64,000 nt of DNA. Origin: Wurfbainia villosa. Taxonomy: Eukaryota; Streptophyta; Magnoliopsida; Zingiberales; Zingiberaceae. The notes beneath the pieces were generated by a model. It saw only the letters and a program-made list of their open reading frames with translations. It made no database searches and was not told where the DNA came from. A program made the translations under genes and the position numbers. Shown piece after piece: positions 44,600 to 56,725 of the stretch (within the stretch, counting starts at the first letter, position 1; each line of letters starts with the position of its first letter). The stretch covers positions 58,529,704 to 58,593,703 of the forward strand of contig CM045990.1 of NCBI GenBank assembly GCA_025175895.1, in the 5' to 3' direction.

Positions 44600-47564
44600 G
44601 GATCCGCTAAGTTCCTTTCAGTGGAAATTTTCTCGATTTGTATTTCGTTCCTACTGATGATCTCTCTGATAAGATGATAGCGGCGAAGCACATGTTTGGA
44701 TCATTGATGAGACCACATCAAGTTCAGAGATGAACTTCTTGATCCAAACCACTTCCTTTGCTGCTTCCAAAGCTGCAATGTATTCTGCCTCAGTGGTAGA
44801 ATCCGCTACAGTCTCTTGTTTGGAACTTTTCCAACTCACTGTGCCCCCATTCAAGGTGAACACGTATCCAGACTGAGACCTGGAATCATCCTTGTCTGTC
44901 TAGAAGCTGGCATCCGTATACCCGCGTATCACCATGTCCCCTTCTCCATATATTAGGAACACATCCTTAGTTCTTCTCAAGTACTTAAGGATCGTCTTAA
45001 CAGCCACCCAATGATCCATTCCTGGATCGGACTGGTATCTGCTCGTGACACTCAGAGCATACGATACATCGGGCCTCGTACATAACATAGCATACATGAT
45101 AGATCCTATTACGGATGCATAGGGAATCTTACTCATGCAAATCCTCTCGTCTTCTGTGCGCGGACACATAGACTTCGAAAGGTGTACCCCATGCCTGATG
45201 GGTAGGAAACCTTTCTTGGATTCCGACATGCTAAACCTCTTTAGCACTTGGTCTATATATGTAGACTGCGAAAGACCAAGCAACCGTTTAGATCTATCTC
45301 TATAGATCTTAATCCCGAGGATGTAGGTTGCTTCTCCCAGGTCTTTCATGGAGAATGTCTTGGATAACCAAAGCTTAACTGACTGTAAGATTGACACATC
45401 GTTTTTTATCAACCGATGTGAAACCCTCAGGTTGTATCATATACACGTCCTCGAGCAGGTTTCCATTAAGGAAAGCCATTTTCACATCCATCTGCCATAT
45501 CTCATAATCATAATGAGCCGCTATGGCCAGGAGCATCCGAATGGATTTAAGCATAGCTACAGGCGAATAGGTTTCGTCATAATCAACACCTTGCTTTTGA
45601 CGATATCCTTTCGCCACCAATCTAGCCTTATAGGTAATCACATTACCATCCATGTCGGTTTTCTTCTTGAAAACCCACTTGCACCCTATAGGCTTTATCC
45701 CTTCAGGTGGGTCAACCAAGTTCCAAACTTTGTTTTCATACATGGAATCCATTTCCGACTTCATGGCACCAAGCCACTTATCCCTTTCTGAACTTGTCAG
45801 CACTTCTTCATAACTGGTAGGCTCCTCATCATCAATGAGTAACACGTCGTTTGATTCACTTACGAGAAATCCATATCTCTCAGGAATATTGCGTGTTCTA
45901 CCAGATCTACGAAGATGTGGTGTTACAATAGGTCCAACCGATTGCTCATCACTATGAGTTGTCGGCTGTTGTGCTTCACCAGGTATCTCATCAATGTCTA
46001 TTTGAGTCTCTCGAGCCTCCTCAAGCTCGACGACACTCCCACTGTTTTCTTGCAAGAGAAACTCTTTCTCTAGAAACACAAAGATGCCTTGAAACAAACA
46101 CCTTTTGTTCCACAGATGATAGAATTGGTAACCTTGTTTCCTTAGGGTATCCAATAAATAGACATTTATCGACTTAGATCCAATTTGTCCATCAATCCAC
46201 TTCACATAAGCAGGACAACCTCATATCTTCAAGTAAGATACATGAGGTTTCTTACTATTCCATATCTCATATGAAGTAGTTGAGACTACCTTGGTAGGCA
46301 TTCTGTTTAACAAGTAAACAACTGTCTGAAGTGCATAGCCCCAAAAGGACTTGGGAAGAGTCGCATGATTCATCATTGACCTGACCATGTCCAACAAGGT
46401 CCGGTTACGCCTCTCAGATACACCATTATGCTGTGGTGTATATGGCGGAGTCCATTGAGACAATATACCATTGTCTCTTAGATAATCAAGAAACTCTTGA
46501 CTTAAGTATTCACCACCTCGATCCGATCGAAGTATTTTAATACTCTTGTCACGTTGTTTCTCTACTTCATTTCTGAATTCTTTGAACCTTTCAAAGGCTT
46601 TAGACTTGTGTTTCATCAAGAACACATACCCAAACCGTGAGTGATCATCGGTGAAGGTAATGAAGTAGCTATAGCCTCCTAATGCTTGAGTTGACATAGG
46701 TCCACATACATCAGTATGTATTAGACCTAGTAACTCTCCCACTCGTTCACCTTTTCCAGTAAAAGGTAACTTAGTCATCTCGCCTTTTAAGCATGATTCG
46801 CATGTATCGTATGAATCCTATTGAAACGATTCCAGAATTCCACATCGGTGTAATTCGGACATGCATTTCTTGCTTACATGGCCAAGACGACAATACCACA
46901 TGTAGGAGTCTAATTGATTATCTTTTCGAGCACGCTTGTTGCTCGCTTCGATATTGCAGATGTCACTGGATACGTCCAACGTATAAACACCATTGCTTAA
47001 AGTTCCAGTCCTATAAAGAACTCCATTCAAAGTTATGTAACAACAATTGTTACTAAAAGTCAAATGGTACCCATTTCTATTTAAACAAGAAATAGAAATG
47101 ATGTTCTATATCAACGAAGGAACATAAAAGCAATTGTCCAGTTCTAAGACAAGTCCTATAGGGAGTTTCAACAAATGTGTTCCAATGGCGACTGCAACAA
47201 CCTTTGCTCCATTCCCAACACGCAAATTTGACTCTCCCTTGACGAGTCTTCTTCTATTCCTTAGCCCATGTATGTCATTACATATATGTGAGCCACACCC
47301 AGTATCCAATATCCAAGTGTTTGAGGAAATAGAATGACAATCAATAACGAAGATATCTGAAGAAGATGGGGCATCCGATGCCTTATTCTTCTTCACGGAC
47401 TCAAGATAAATCTTGCACTTTCTTCGCAAATGGCTCTCCTTGCCATAATGATGGCAAGTTTCCTTTTGTGCTAGTTCTACCTTCTTAGCCTTTCTCTTCT
47501 TCCCCTTCTGTTGTTCCTTTGACTCCCTCTTAGAACCTTTCTTCGACGAATCAACTAACAACAC
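44600..47564 (-). pseudogene. pol: A3 zinc knuckle, protease, integrase, partial RT and RNase H
   Basis: 47564-47106 carries a knuckle CHHYGKESHLRRKC (second Cys to Tyr) and protease ILDTGCGSHICND. 47063-46818 is GAG-pre-integrase (WYCRLGHVSKKCM). 46778-46221 is integrase with HTDVCGP, RSDRGGEY and NGVSERRNRT. 46205-45375 carries the integrase tail and RT start (KARLVAKGYRQKQGVDY, MDVKMAFLNG). About 196 bp are missing at about 45400, removing SIYGLKQ to YVDD. 45412-44900 is RT end and RNase H start; 44863-44651 holds AEYIAALEAAKE, followed by the shared 74-bp deletion at about 44707-44716. Its integrase is the most intact of family A in the window. Confidence 0.88.
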
Positions 47565-48005
47565 CGTCCCCTACTCATGCTTCTCAGAAGGCTCCACAGT
47601 CTTCAGCATGTTGAGCAGTACCACAGATGAACCTCCTTGCATCTCAGAGGTGAAGAGGAGCTTGGAGACTTCGAACCTTTCGAATCTCACTTGCTTATCA
47701 AACAACTCATAAAGATGAAGGACTACGATATGAGCATCCATATGCTCATTCTGCTTTCATAGCTTGGGTTCCATCGCGGCTAGCATGATGCAACTCATTT
47801 GTTCAGAATCACTCACATGTTTCTGATAGGCCAACAATTGGTCCAGAGTTGCATCGTCACTAGGACGGGCAGGAAGAGGCGCTTCGAGGACATTTGCAAG
47901 CTTTTTAACCTTGAGAACAATTCTCAAGTTTCTAAGCTAGTCCAAGAAGTTCGACCCAGTCAATTTATTTGAATCCAAAATGGAACGCAAATTCAAACAC
48001 ATCAT
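47565..48005 (-). pseudogene. gag: A3 gag, broken
   Basis: Starts at ATG 48005 (aligned with the A1 start). Readable: LNLRSILDSNKLTGSNFLD, LRNLRIVLKVKKLANVLEAPL, DDATLDQLLAYQKHVSDSEQMSC, NEHMDAHIVVLHLYELFD, FEVSKLLFTSEMQGGSS. Stops: TAG for Trp after NFLD, and TGA after EPKL. About 170 bp encoding the LPKSF...NYRMNK region of A1 are missing near 47610-47630. Confidence 0.82.
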
Positions 48006-49283
48006 GATCAATATATTAACTTAGAAATACAAAACGAGCATATATGAGAAAGATGATTTTTTTTTTAAATGCATCAATATACATTTATAAATCCCATTCA
48101 TTTTTCGAATTTCAAAAACCCCAAAATCACTTCGGGAGATCGTAGGTCCATCTCCGAATGGGCTGATATCCATCATAGTTATGAACAACCTTGGAGAGAG
48201 TCCAACAAGTCATTCATAACTACGACGGTAGGTATCAACTATACCGATTGCATATCACGTATATGCAACTATCACAATGTGCTATCAACTAATTGAATGT
48301 TCACACATACATCAGGTTGTTAACACATTAACAAGTATGCATCATATGCATAGCACCCAACTTCACCTCCCTTTACATCGACCTTGGAGAGAGTCCAACA
48401 AGCCGATGCTCCAGGTTAAAGCCAACCCATTAATCGGGAAATAGTTTTAATATGGTTAGAGCACATTCAACCAATTAGCCTAGCTTGGAGAAAGTCCAAC
48501 AACCAAAGCTAACGATTGACCTCTGACTCTTACCATATTAGTATTAAACTATTCCATGGTTTGAACATATTCGGGTTCGAGCCGGGCTTGGAGAGAGTCC
48601 AACAACCCAAACAAGAAACGGAACTCTTGTTCTAACCATATTAATGGAAGGTGTAGGCTTTAATATTGTTTAAGGGTTTTTATGTCTCATCCTCTTTGCA
48701 TGCAAATAACTATTATCTACATGGCATGGCATACATGGCATACATCTACATATCACGACACGCATGACATAATGTTATGCATCTAATGCAATTACATGGC
48801 GTATAATTATGTCATGTATATATTTCCTTATATGTCATAACTATTTATGGAAATAAAATATGTTTAAGATTTGATTCTCCAAATCAAATCATAATTAAAT
48901 TAGGAAACCAATTTCCAAATCTCATCACATATTTTATTCATGGAATAATTTGATTAAGAAAAATCTATTTAGGAAACCAATTTCCTAAATCATTAAAACT
49001 ACTTATGGAAATAAAATATTTTAAGATTTGATTTCCCAAATCAAATCATGATTAAATTAGGAAACAAATTTCCAGAATCTAATCAAATATTTTATTTATG
49101 GAAAATATCAATTTCCATAAATACTTCCAACTTTCCAAAAGTGGAAGTTTTCCATAAATACTTCTAGACTTTCCAAAATTGAAAAATTTCCATAAATACT
49201 TCTAAATTTCCAAAATTAGAAAATTTCTAGAAATAAAATTATGACTATCGCAAAACCATTTTACGATTATGTCGAAACACAAC
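48006..49283 (-). other. A3 untranslated leader
   Basis: Same organisation as the A1 leader: four hairpins (48191-48612) and an AT-rich duplicated half (about 48830-49240). No coding. Confidence 0.75.
48191..48612 (-). repeat. Four small hairpins in A3 leader
   Basis: TTGGA + five bases + TCCAA at 48191-48205, 48384-48398, 48485-48499 and 48598-48612. Loops are GAGAG except GAAAG in the third; stems are unchanged, as in A1. Confidence 0.77.
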
Positions 49284-49296
49284 GAGCTCGATACCA
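49284..49296 (-). promoter_or_regulatory. A3 primer-binding site
   Basis: Minus strand TGGTATCGAGCTC, the initiator-Met complement lacking one A, as in A1. Confidence 0.75.
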
Positions 49297-49297
49297 A

Positions 49298-51502
49298 TCA
49301 AGGGTTTCCTAGACACGGCAGGTGTGTGTTCGATCATGTTTCGTAAACATGAACACAGCGGAAGAAATAAAAATAATAAATACTCCTATTTATTACAACA
49401 CACACAACACACGCATGCATATTACAACAAGTGTAGACATAACCGTAAATTTAAATTTGCAATAAAAGGAAATTTATCTACATTATACCTTTCGTATGAC
49501 GTGTAGCGGGAACGGTATCAACCGGAACGATCCTCGCTAGAATCGTCTCTATCCGTATCCACGCCGAGTTCCTCGGGATGACTTCGCTAAGCCACGTGCT
49601 TCGTCTTCGTACGGGTTACTAGCCTCGTGTTGAAGACGACGTGATCGAGAGATGATCACGATCCGAATCAAAATTCGGATCCAAAACGAGTCCTCAAAAC
49701 TCGCTTCTCCGGAGAGGTATTCGTCAACCGATTGACGAATCCTTCGTCCTCCACCTCAGAGGATTACCGGAGATCGAATCCCCGGTAAGTTATCCGCTGT
49801 CGGAGCTCTAACCGTCGTCCCAACGACACTCCGACGAGAGGAGAAGAAGCTGTCTAGAAAACTGGACAGCTTGGTGGAGGAGTAGGCGCCGGCCAAAAAC
49901 AAGGAAGCCAAGTGCTCACCTTTTCACCGAGGCCTAGGAAGATCACCGGAGGGTCGCCGGAGGATCACCGGCTGAAGCTTGGTCGCCGGCAAGGAGCTGA
50001 CCGCCGGCACAAGGGGGTTGGGCGGCCAAAGAGCTTGGGCGGCCAATGAGCTTGGGCGGCAACTAGGTTTAGGGCTCTTCCAATTAGGGCTTAATTATCC
50101 ATTAAGCCCTCTTTTATAGAGAACTAATTCTCTTAATGGTTATTGGATCATAACCATTAGGCCCGTTAACCCGATCCATTAAGATAAGTTAAAATAAACC
50201 AAACCATGATGGTTTATTTTAAGTTAAAACAAACCGAACCAACTTTTGGTTCATTCGTTTAAAATAAACCAAACCCTTTGGTTTATTCTCCTCCATTGGA
50301 TTAGAACCAAACCATTTTGGTTCATCCATTATGTCTTCATAAGACACGGCCCATCCACGCTTCCATTGCGACTGAAATGATTTCATGCTCGCTTTATGTT
50401 TGGTCCAACCAAACCTAGTTTCTCTCGGTATGAGAATCCCATTCTCAAGCTCGTTTTAAATCCTTTGGATTACGCTCGTTGTGCGTGTGACCAAATAGGT
50501 TCTCGGTTTATGTTGGCCGTCTATAATTAACCATTAATTATAGAACGATCATGAGTGGCACCTAGTAGTACATCATGATCCCCAATTAACCAAAAGATCA
50601 ACGGTTGATCCGAACTATTTCTCAAACCCTTCAAGAGCTCGAATGATTCGTGCCCCATTCCCTTCACTCATCTTATACCCACTTGGTTCAGACATGGTCT
50701 ATTGTGTCATCCCACTAGGTCGACTACGTCACACCTAGCCCAAGTATCATTTCCTCGTCCTACGGATTCTAGTTACTCCACATGTATCGAAGAGTACCTT
50801 ACTCTAAACATGTAATGCTTTGGCCAAAGACTTTAGTAACAATCCGACGAGAGGCCATTGGTATACATCTCCTCGCAAGGAGTGGTGAATCCTTTATAGG
50901 CTATTCAAACACCTTCGATCACTTCAACTTATACCCAATCATCCCGGGTCCACATCTCCTTAGAGATGTTTGCTTAAGATGTCAAAGCATAAGTCTCCAT
51001 GATCAAGATGACTTGAATACCGCAAGTCAAAGGAACATCGCACTTAAGCCACAGTAAGAACTTCATTGACATATCTATATATGCAGAGAACCATATGAAG
51101 TCTTACGGCTGGTCACTCCAATGAACTAGTTACCATAACTAGCATCCACGATCAACTCCGGACATCACTATGTCTCCAGCCAGTGAGAATCAGCTGCTTG
51201 GATACACCAAGGAGTATACCTCGTGCTAGTCTCGACAGAATTGATGGTGTCCAACTCCATCAATTCATTGACTAGGGATAATTCTGATACATCACAATTA
51301 CACATGTAGAGATACTCACTAGTTGTGATCCAATCACAAATTCTCTCATGCTGTGAATCGTATCGTGGACATTCAGTAAATGAATTTAAGATCCAATCAA
51401 ATACATGAAACATGTATACTCAAATAGTGAATCTTCATTTATCATATAAATGGTTCATACATAAGGCGATTGCCTTAGGACATCTCTCATATATTACTAA
51501 CA
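49298..51502 (-). mobile_element. A3 5' LTR
   Basis: About 2.2 kb, ending ATATTACTAACA at 51502. The U5 edge reads TCAAGGGTTTCCTAGACAC rather than TGTTGGGTTTCCGGCACC. TATA region CTTTTATAGAG intact at 50111-50121. Confidence 0.9.
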
Positions 51503-51507
51503 CGGAT
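51503..51507. repeat. Target-site duplication CGGAT, right copy (A3)
   Basis: Follows ACTAACA; partner at 42338-42342. Confidence 0.92.
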
Positions 51508-52457
51508 GACGCTTCTTCCCATGTCGCGTTGAGGGCCTTCTTGTGCTTAGGTGCTCGGTGGTTGAGCTTGGGGCACTCGGACTTGATATGTCCAAACCTG
51601 TTACACTCATAACACCTAATATTAGAACTTTTAGGCTTGCCTTGGTTGGGTCGAGTTGTGGTTCGCTTTCGTCCCTTGGCTATCCTTCGAGCTAGGTTCA
51701 TTAGTTCGGCAGTCAACTCCGGGTCAACTTCTTCTTCGGACTCGTCTTCCTCCTCGGTTGGTGGTGGCTTGCTTGCGATTTTCTTCTTCTTTGATCCTGC
51801 AAACAAGGCTATACCCCTCTCGGGTTCCGCGTTGGACTGCTCATGTAATTCGAAATCGGAAAAGTGTTCATCTAACCTAATTTTAGAAAGATCCTTGGAG
51901 ACCTTGTAGGCATCGACCATGGATGCCCACAAGGTAGTCCTCGGAAACGAGTTTAGAACATACCTTATAAGGTCGCGGTTTTCGACCTTTTGCCCGATTG
52001 CGTATAGGTTGTTGACTATGTCCTGGACTCGGGCGTGAAGTTGGGTCGCAGACTCGTGTTCCTGCATTTTTAGGTTATATAGTTTATTGAAAAGAAGATC
52101 ACGCTTACATACCTTGGCTTCATCGGTTCCTTCGTGTAGCTCCACTAGTTTCGTCCAAAGATCTTTTGCGCTTATGAAGGGGCCGACGCGATTTAGCTCC
52201 TCCTTGGATAGGCCGCATTGGAGGATTTGTGTTGCCTTGGCGTCGGCTTCGACTTGTCGTTTTGTCGCAATGGTCCATTGATCATAATCCAAGGAGTCAC
52301 CCACTTCATTAGTCGGAAGTGTGAAACCCGTTTGGATTATGATCCACATATCGATTTGGGTTTTGAGAAAGCATTCCATCTGACTCTTCCAATAACGGAA
52401 GTCATCTCCGTTGTAAAACAGAGGTCGGATGGTGCTAAAACCCTCGAGATGGGCCAT
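51508..52457 (-). CDS. gag: D gag N-terminal part with CCHC knuckle
   Basis: Capsid/nucleocapsid portion of the SIRE-like Gag. I place the start at the ATG at 52457 (MAHLEGF), since E begins MAHIEG at the aligned position; an in-frame ATG at 52472 is also possible. UBN2-type Gag block: YWKSQMECFLKTQ, QILQCGLSKEELNRVGPF, AKDLWTKLVELHEG, LYNLKMQEHESATQLH, NSFPRTTLWASMVDAYK. Then an acidic stretch (EEEDESEEEVDPELTAELM), a basic stretch and the knuckle CYECNRFGHIKSEC. Open over this whole stretch and interrupted by A3 after about 315 residues. Confidence 0.9.
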
Positions 52458-52656
52458 TAGAACAAAAGACACAAATAGACGGAGACGAAGAAACTAACAA
52501 CGACAAAAACACGAAAACAAGTACCAAGACTCGCGTCTTGGATTAGTAGTGCGGGAGAAAAACTTAACAAAGTGAAATAAATAAAAAACAGAATTAAAAA
52601 AAAAAAAATCTGTAAAAAGGCTAGATTGGTGGTTTCACCAAATCTTAGCAACCCCC
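52458..52656 (-). other. D short leader
   Basis: About 200 bp between primer site and gag, with homopurine/AT runs and no feature beyond that. Much shorter than the A and B leaders, which fits a different lineage. Confidence 0.65.
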
Positions 52657-52669
52657 GGCTCTGATACCA
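52657..52669 (-). promoter_or_regulatory. D primer-binding site
   Basis: Minus strand TGGTATCAGAGCC, a perfect initiator tRNA-Met complement, two bases from the LTR. Confidence 0.92.
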
Positions 52670-52671
52670 AT

Positions 52672-53776
52672 TGTTGGATCGATCGGATCGCTAGAGGGGG
52701 GGTGAATAGCGATAGAAACTTTTTAGTACGAATTCGTTTAAAAAAAAACTTATATGCAGCGGAAAGATAAACAAAACAAAAAGTAAAGGAGACAATAGAC
52801 ACAAGAGATTTATTTGGTTCGTAGCCGAAGGCTACTACTCCAAGGCCCTAGTGGTCCTTGACCACGTACGGAGGGCAAACTACTAAATAACTCCTCCTCG
52901 TTGGAGGTAGGAGTTAGACGGATACAAAAAGCTCGAGGTAGAAGGACACTCCCCCTCTCCTCGTTATAATGAAAGCTTTACTAAAAGGAATAAACTGAAA
53001 TACAATTTAGAACTTTCATTACTGATGACTTTAAAGGTTGGAGGTTGAAGCTCTAGTCGTCGTCTCGGCAGCGCTTCGTCGTAGGGATGTCGGAGAGTCG
53101 GAGCGTATTGGAAGCACTTGAAAGCTTTTGAATTGATGAAAAACCCTAGGTTTGGCCCTCCTTTTATAGCCTTTGAGCCCCTCATCGAATGGGTCTTTAG
53201 CCAATCACAAATGGGCACAAAACCCCTTGAAAAATGGTGATAACTCTTGACTACTTGAGGTCGATATGGCCATCATCACGATCGATGGCAAGATCGGGCC
53301 GATTGCGACCTTCGGCAATGACATCGCTTGATTTGACGGCATGAGTCCTCCAAGTCGGCAATGACCGATGCTAGCTGCAAGGCAAGGTTAGCTCAACAAA
53401 AACATAATTTCGATGGTCGTCGACCATCCGATCTCGACCTAGACCATCTATAAGAAGTCTTTGGTCGGATCTACGCTTAAGATCATCCCCGTAAAGAGGA
53501 TACGACCTTACTTACGCTCACACACACGAGCTTACCTCAGTACTTACGTGTTGCTTTTGCTTCCGGCCTTCCACTCAATTCCTTCGGCTCCCTCCGAAGT
53601 CTCTTGAGTGTCGCCCGACCACCGCGGCTTCCTCCGGGTGTCGCTAGCCTTCAGCTCCAGCGTTGAGACTTTTCTGCACACTTGATTTAGCTCATGAGAT
53701 AACAATATATTCTTAACTTTGTATCGTTTGCTATAATCAAAACTTAGGTTCGACTTAGGTGCCTACTGCACCAACA
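52672..53776 (-). mobile_element. D 5' LTR
   Basis: 1105 bp, TGTTGGATCGATCGGATC to GCACCAACA on the plus strand. Reversed TATA CCTTTTATAG at about 53159-53168. Confidence 0.92.
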
Positions 53777-53781
53777 GTCTG
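53777..53781. repeat. Target-site duplication GTCTG, right copy (D)
   Basis: Follows CACCAACA; partner at 36519-36523. Confidence 0.9.
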
Positions 53782-54081
53782 GATCAAGAAGTTCTTTATT
53801 GAGCTTGGAGTAGTTCCAAGCATTGATGAAGCATTACCAGTTTACTATGACAACAATAGTGCCATTGCACAGGCGAAGGAACCATGGTCTCATCAACGCT
53901 CCAAGCACGTACTACGCCGTTACCATATGATCAGAAAGATCATAGGTAGAAGAGATGTACAAATAGAGAAAGTTTCCACTAATAGGAATCTAGCAGATAC
54001 CTTGACAAAGCCTCTTCCCCAAGAAAAGTTCGAGAGGTATATAGAGGCCTATCATATTAGATATCAAGGCAACTGGCTATA
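53782..54081 (+). pseudogene. pol: C pol part 3: RNase H end
   Basis: Last part of C pol after D: WIKKFFIELGVVPSIDEAL, VYYDNNSAIAQAKEP (catalytic Asp kept), RSKHVLRRYHMIRK, NRNLADTLTKPLPQ, ending with TAG at about 54080. It has CGC where all A copies have TGA, and it lacks the A-family 74-bp deletion. Confidence 0.88.
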
Positions 54082-54085
54082 GGCC

Positions 54086-54099
54086 AAGTGGGAGTTTGA
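54086..54099 (+). promoter_or_regulatory. C polypurine tract
   Basis: AAGTGGGAGTTTGA immediately before TGTAATTGAAAGG. Confidence 0.75.
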
Positions 54100-55636
54100 T
54101 GTAATTGAAAGGTGTCCTAAGGCAATCGCCTTAGAAGTTATTTATAAAATTCACTATTTGAGTATACATTATCTATGTATTTGATTGGATCTTAAACTCA
54201 TGTACTGAAGTCCACAAGACGATGTATAGCATGAGAGAAATTGTGATTGGATCACAATTAGTGGGTATCTCATCATGTGTAAATATGCAAGTATTGAAAC
54301 TATCCCTAGTAGATGAATTGATGAGATTGGACATCATCAATTCTGTGAGTCTAGCACATGTTATGCTCCTTGGTTTATCCAAGTATTCGGTACTCACTGA
54401 ATGGAAGCATAGGGATGCTGAGAGTGAACATGTATATGCTAGTTATGGTAATTAATTCATTGGAGTGACCTGCTATGAGACTTCATATGGTTCTATATAT
54501 CGTTGAAGATCTCATTGTATCTTGAGTGCAAGCTTCCTTAAACTTGAGGTATTCAAGTCACCTTGATCTTGGCGCCTTATACTTTGACTTCTTTAGAGCC
54601 ATTTACATTATAGGTGTAACTCTGGGATGATTGGGTATAAGCCAAAGTGATCGAAGGTGTTTGAATAGTCCACAGAGGATTCACCACTCCTTATAAAGGA
54701 GATGTATACCCTAGGCCTCTTATCAAGATCTTCTTGGGAACATGTAGGAGTAACTTGAATCCACAGAATAAGGAAACTAACTTGGACTAGGTGTAACGTA
54801 GTCAGCCTAGTGGGAACGAACACATAAAACATGTCCTGAATCAAGTGGGTATAGGATGAGTGAAAGGAACAAGGCACGAACAACTGAAGTTGTTGTAGGG
54901 TTCAGAAAATGTTCTGGAGTCGATTTAGACTTTCTGATCAATTGGGGGTCATGATGTATTGCTAGGTGCCACTCATGATCTATTCATAATTAAGGGGTTA
55001 ATTATGAATGGCCAATATAATCGGGAACCTATAGGGGCACACGTACTACGGGTGATCTCTTGATGTAAAACATGTCTGAGAATGAGATTCTCGTTGAGAG
55101 AGGATAAATCTGGTTGAACTAGACCAAGGGAGTGCAAAACGGAGGCTATGGAACCTCCTATGGCCTTGTTGGACTTAGCACGACCATATCGAACATAAAC
55201 AAAGTCAAACGGACCATACAGAGCCTCACACGGGGCTTGCCTAACTTTGCATGGGACGTGCCTAGCTCTGGCCAAAAAATGACAAAAATTGGGTTGTGCC
55301 CAGAAGGACACATGGTCGTCCGTGTGTCTTGGCACTACCGTACCTTTTTGGCATGGCCAGCCGTGTGTAAGACACACGGTCGTGTTGTGGTTCCTCCAAT
55401 TTTGGAGATTTCTCTTATGGAAATTTCCTGGGTTTTTCTTACCTTAATTATGGGATAATTATGGTAAGATATGTTCCGTTTAAGCCTCCTAAGACGACCT
55501 AATCAAGAGATCTATAAATAGATTCATTGATAATCTTTGGAGGGGTGGTGGTTTTAAGTTTCTCCCTTGGTAGTGGTCTTTCCTCTCTCCTCTTCTCTTG
55601 TCTCCACTGGTTGGCTAGCACCAATCAGAAAAAAAA
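54100..55636 (+). mobile_element. C 3' LTR, interrupted by E
   Basis: Starts TGTAATTGAAAGGTGTCCTAAGGC and is readable for 1.54 kb through U3, the TATA box (TCTATAAATAG near 55510-55520) and early R to CAGAAAAAAA, where E begins. The remainder is not found in the window. 55225-55390 holds several ACACGG/CCGTGTG motifs. Confidence 0.85.
55510..55520 (+). promoter_or_regulatory. TATA box of C 3' LTR
   Basis: TCTATAAATAG in the expected U3/R position; the C 5' LTR has lost this part. Confidence 0.68.
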
Positions 55637-56725
55637 TGTTGGATCGAAAAGCGTCGCTAGAGGAGGGGGGGTTGAATAGCGAGTGTAAAACTTTTCTTTT
55701 TGTTCGTTCGATATACGAGCAAGCACAGCAAAAAAATAAAAAGGACAAGTTTATTTTTACTTGGTTCACAACCCAGCGGTTGCTACTCTAAGGCCCCGCG
55801 ATCCTTGACCGCGTACAAAGGGGCAATCCACTATAAGGTCTCCTCCTCGTTAGAGGTAGGAGACAACGAACACAAAACCAAAAGCACGAGGATGAGGAAA
55901 CAAGCTTACCTCACCTCGTTACGATTAAAACAAAGAATACAGTAAATAAAAATACTTGCTACCGTTGCCGATGAAGAAGATGAAAGCTTGACGTCGCGTC
56001 GGCGTTATGACGGTGTTGGAGCTTTGGCGTTATAGGAGCACTTAAGAATAATCTTGATTGATTTTTGTGTTGGAATCCTCCCCTCCTTTTATAGAGTTTT
56101 GCCTTGGAATAAGTCTCATCATCTTTTGGAACTGATCATGAGGTAGTACCATATTTTATCACGAAGTGGCTGCGTCAAACAATATCCATTTTGACCTAGC
56201 ATAATAGGCTAATTCATCGCCATCAGTTGACTAATTCCTTCCATCAGTCGACTGATGTGAATCAGTTGACTGCCCAATGACCAGCAGTAGACTGCCAGCC
56301 TGGCCACTTCCCTGCAGTAAGAGGTTAGCACGGAAAATGGTAAATGTGGCAGTTTCTTATCGTCCGATCTCGACCTAGACCTTCCACTAGAAGTCTAAGT
56401 CGGATCGCGGCCTACGGTTGTCCCTGTATAGAGGACACGACCTTACCATCTCTCACTCACACGAGCTTACCTCTAGTCCTTTATGACCTATCGCTTTGCT
56501 TTCGGTCTTCCACCTAGGTTCTTCAACTCCCACGAAGTTCCCTCGGTGTCGCCCGACCACCATGATTTCCCGACTCGGGATTCTCCGAGTGTCACTGACC
56601 TTCAGCTTAGTTTAACCATTTCCTGCACACTTAATTCAGCTCATGAGATAACAATATTACCTTAACTTTGGATCTTTGCCATAATCAAAACCTAGGTTCG
56701 ATTATCTAGTGCCCCTGCACCAACA
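55637..56725 (-). mobile_element. E 3' LTR
   Basis: 1089 bp, TGTTGGATCGAAAAGCGTCGC to CCCTGCACCAACA on the plus strand; a distant relative of the D LTR at its ends. Reversed TATA CCTTTTATAGAG at 56085-56095. GTCGACTG-type motifs lie at 56220-56300. Confidence 0.9.

Larger units (their letters stand above)
42343..51502 (-). mobile_element. A3, family A element nested in D gag
   Basis: 9160-bp element with LTRs at 42343-44503 and 49298-51502, flanked by CGGAT duplications. Internal about 4.8 kb, with deletions in gag (about 170 bp), RT (about 196 bp, removing YVDD) and RNase H (about 74 bp). Same orientation as D. It is the innermost layer of a three-level nest C > D > A3. Confidence 0.93.
36524..53776 (-). 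mobile_element. D, SIRE/Maximus-like copia element (hosts A3)
   Basis: Minus-strand element of about 8.1 kb once nested A3 is subtracted. LTRs at 36524-37590 and 52672-53776, a perfect initiator-Met primer site, long gag with CCHC knuckle and coiled coil, and pol. GGGGGAG-type polypurine tract and the LDSGCSRHMTG protease are hallmarks of the SIRE/Maximus lineage. No env-like ORF is seen between RNase H and the LTR. Confidence 0.92.

Noticed and set aside
55132..55458. A 108-residue frame on + and a 134-residue frame on - over the same bases
   Set aside because: Both lie in C LTR U3; mutually antisense and without domains.
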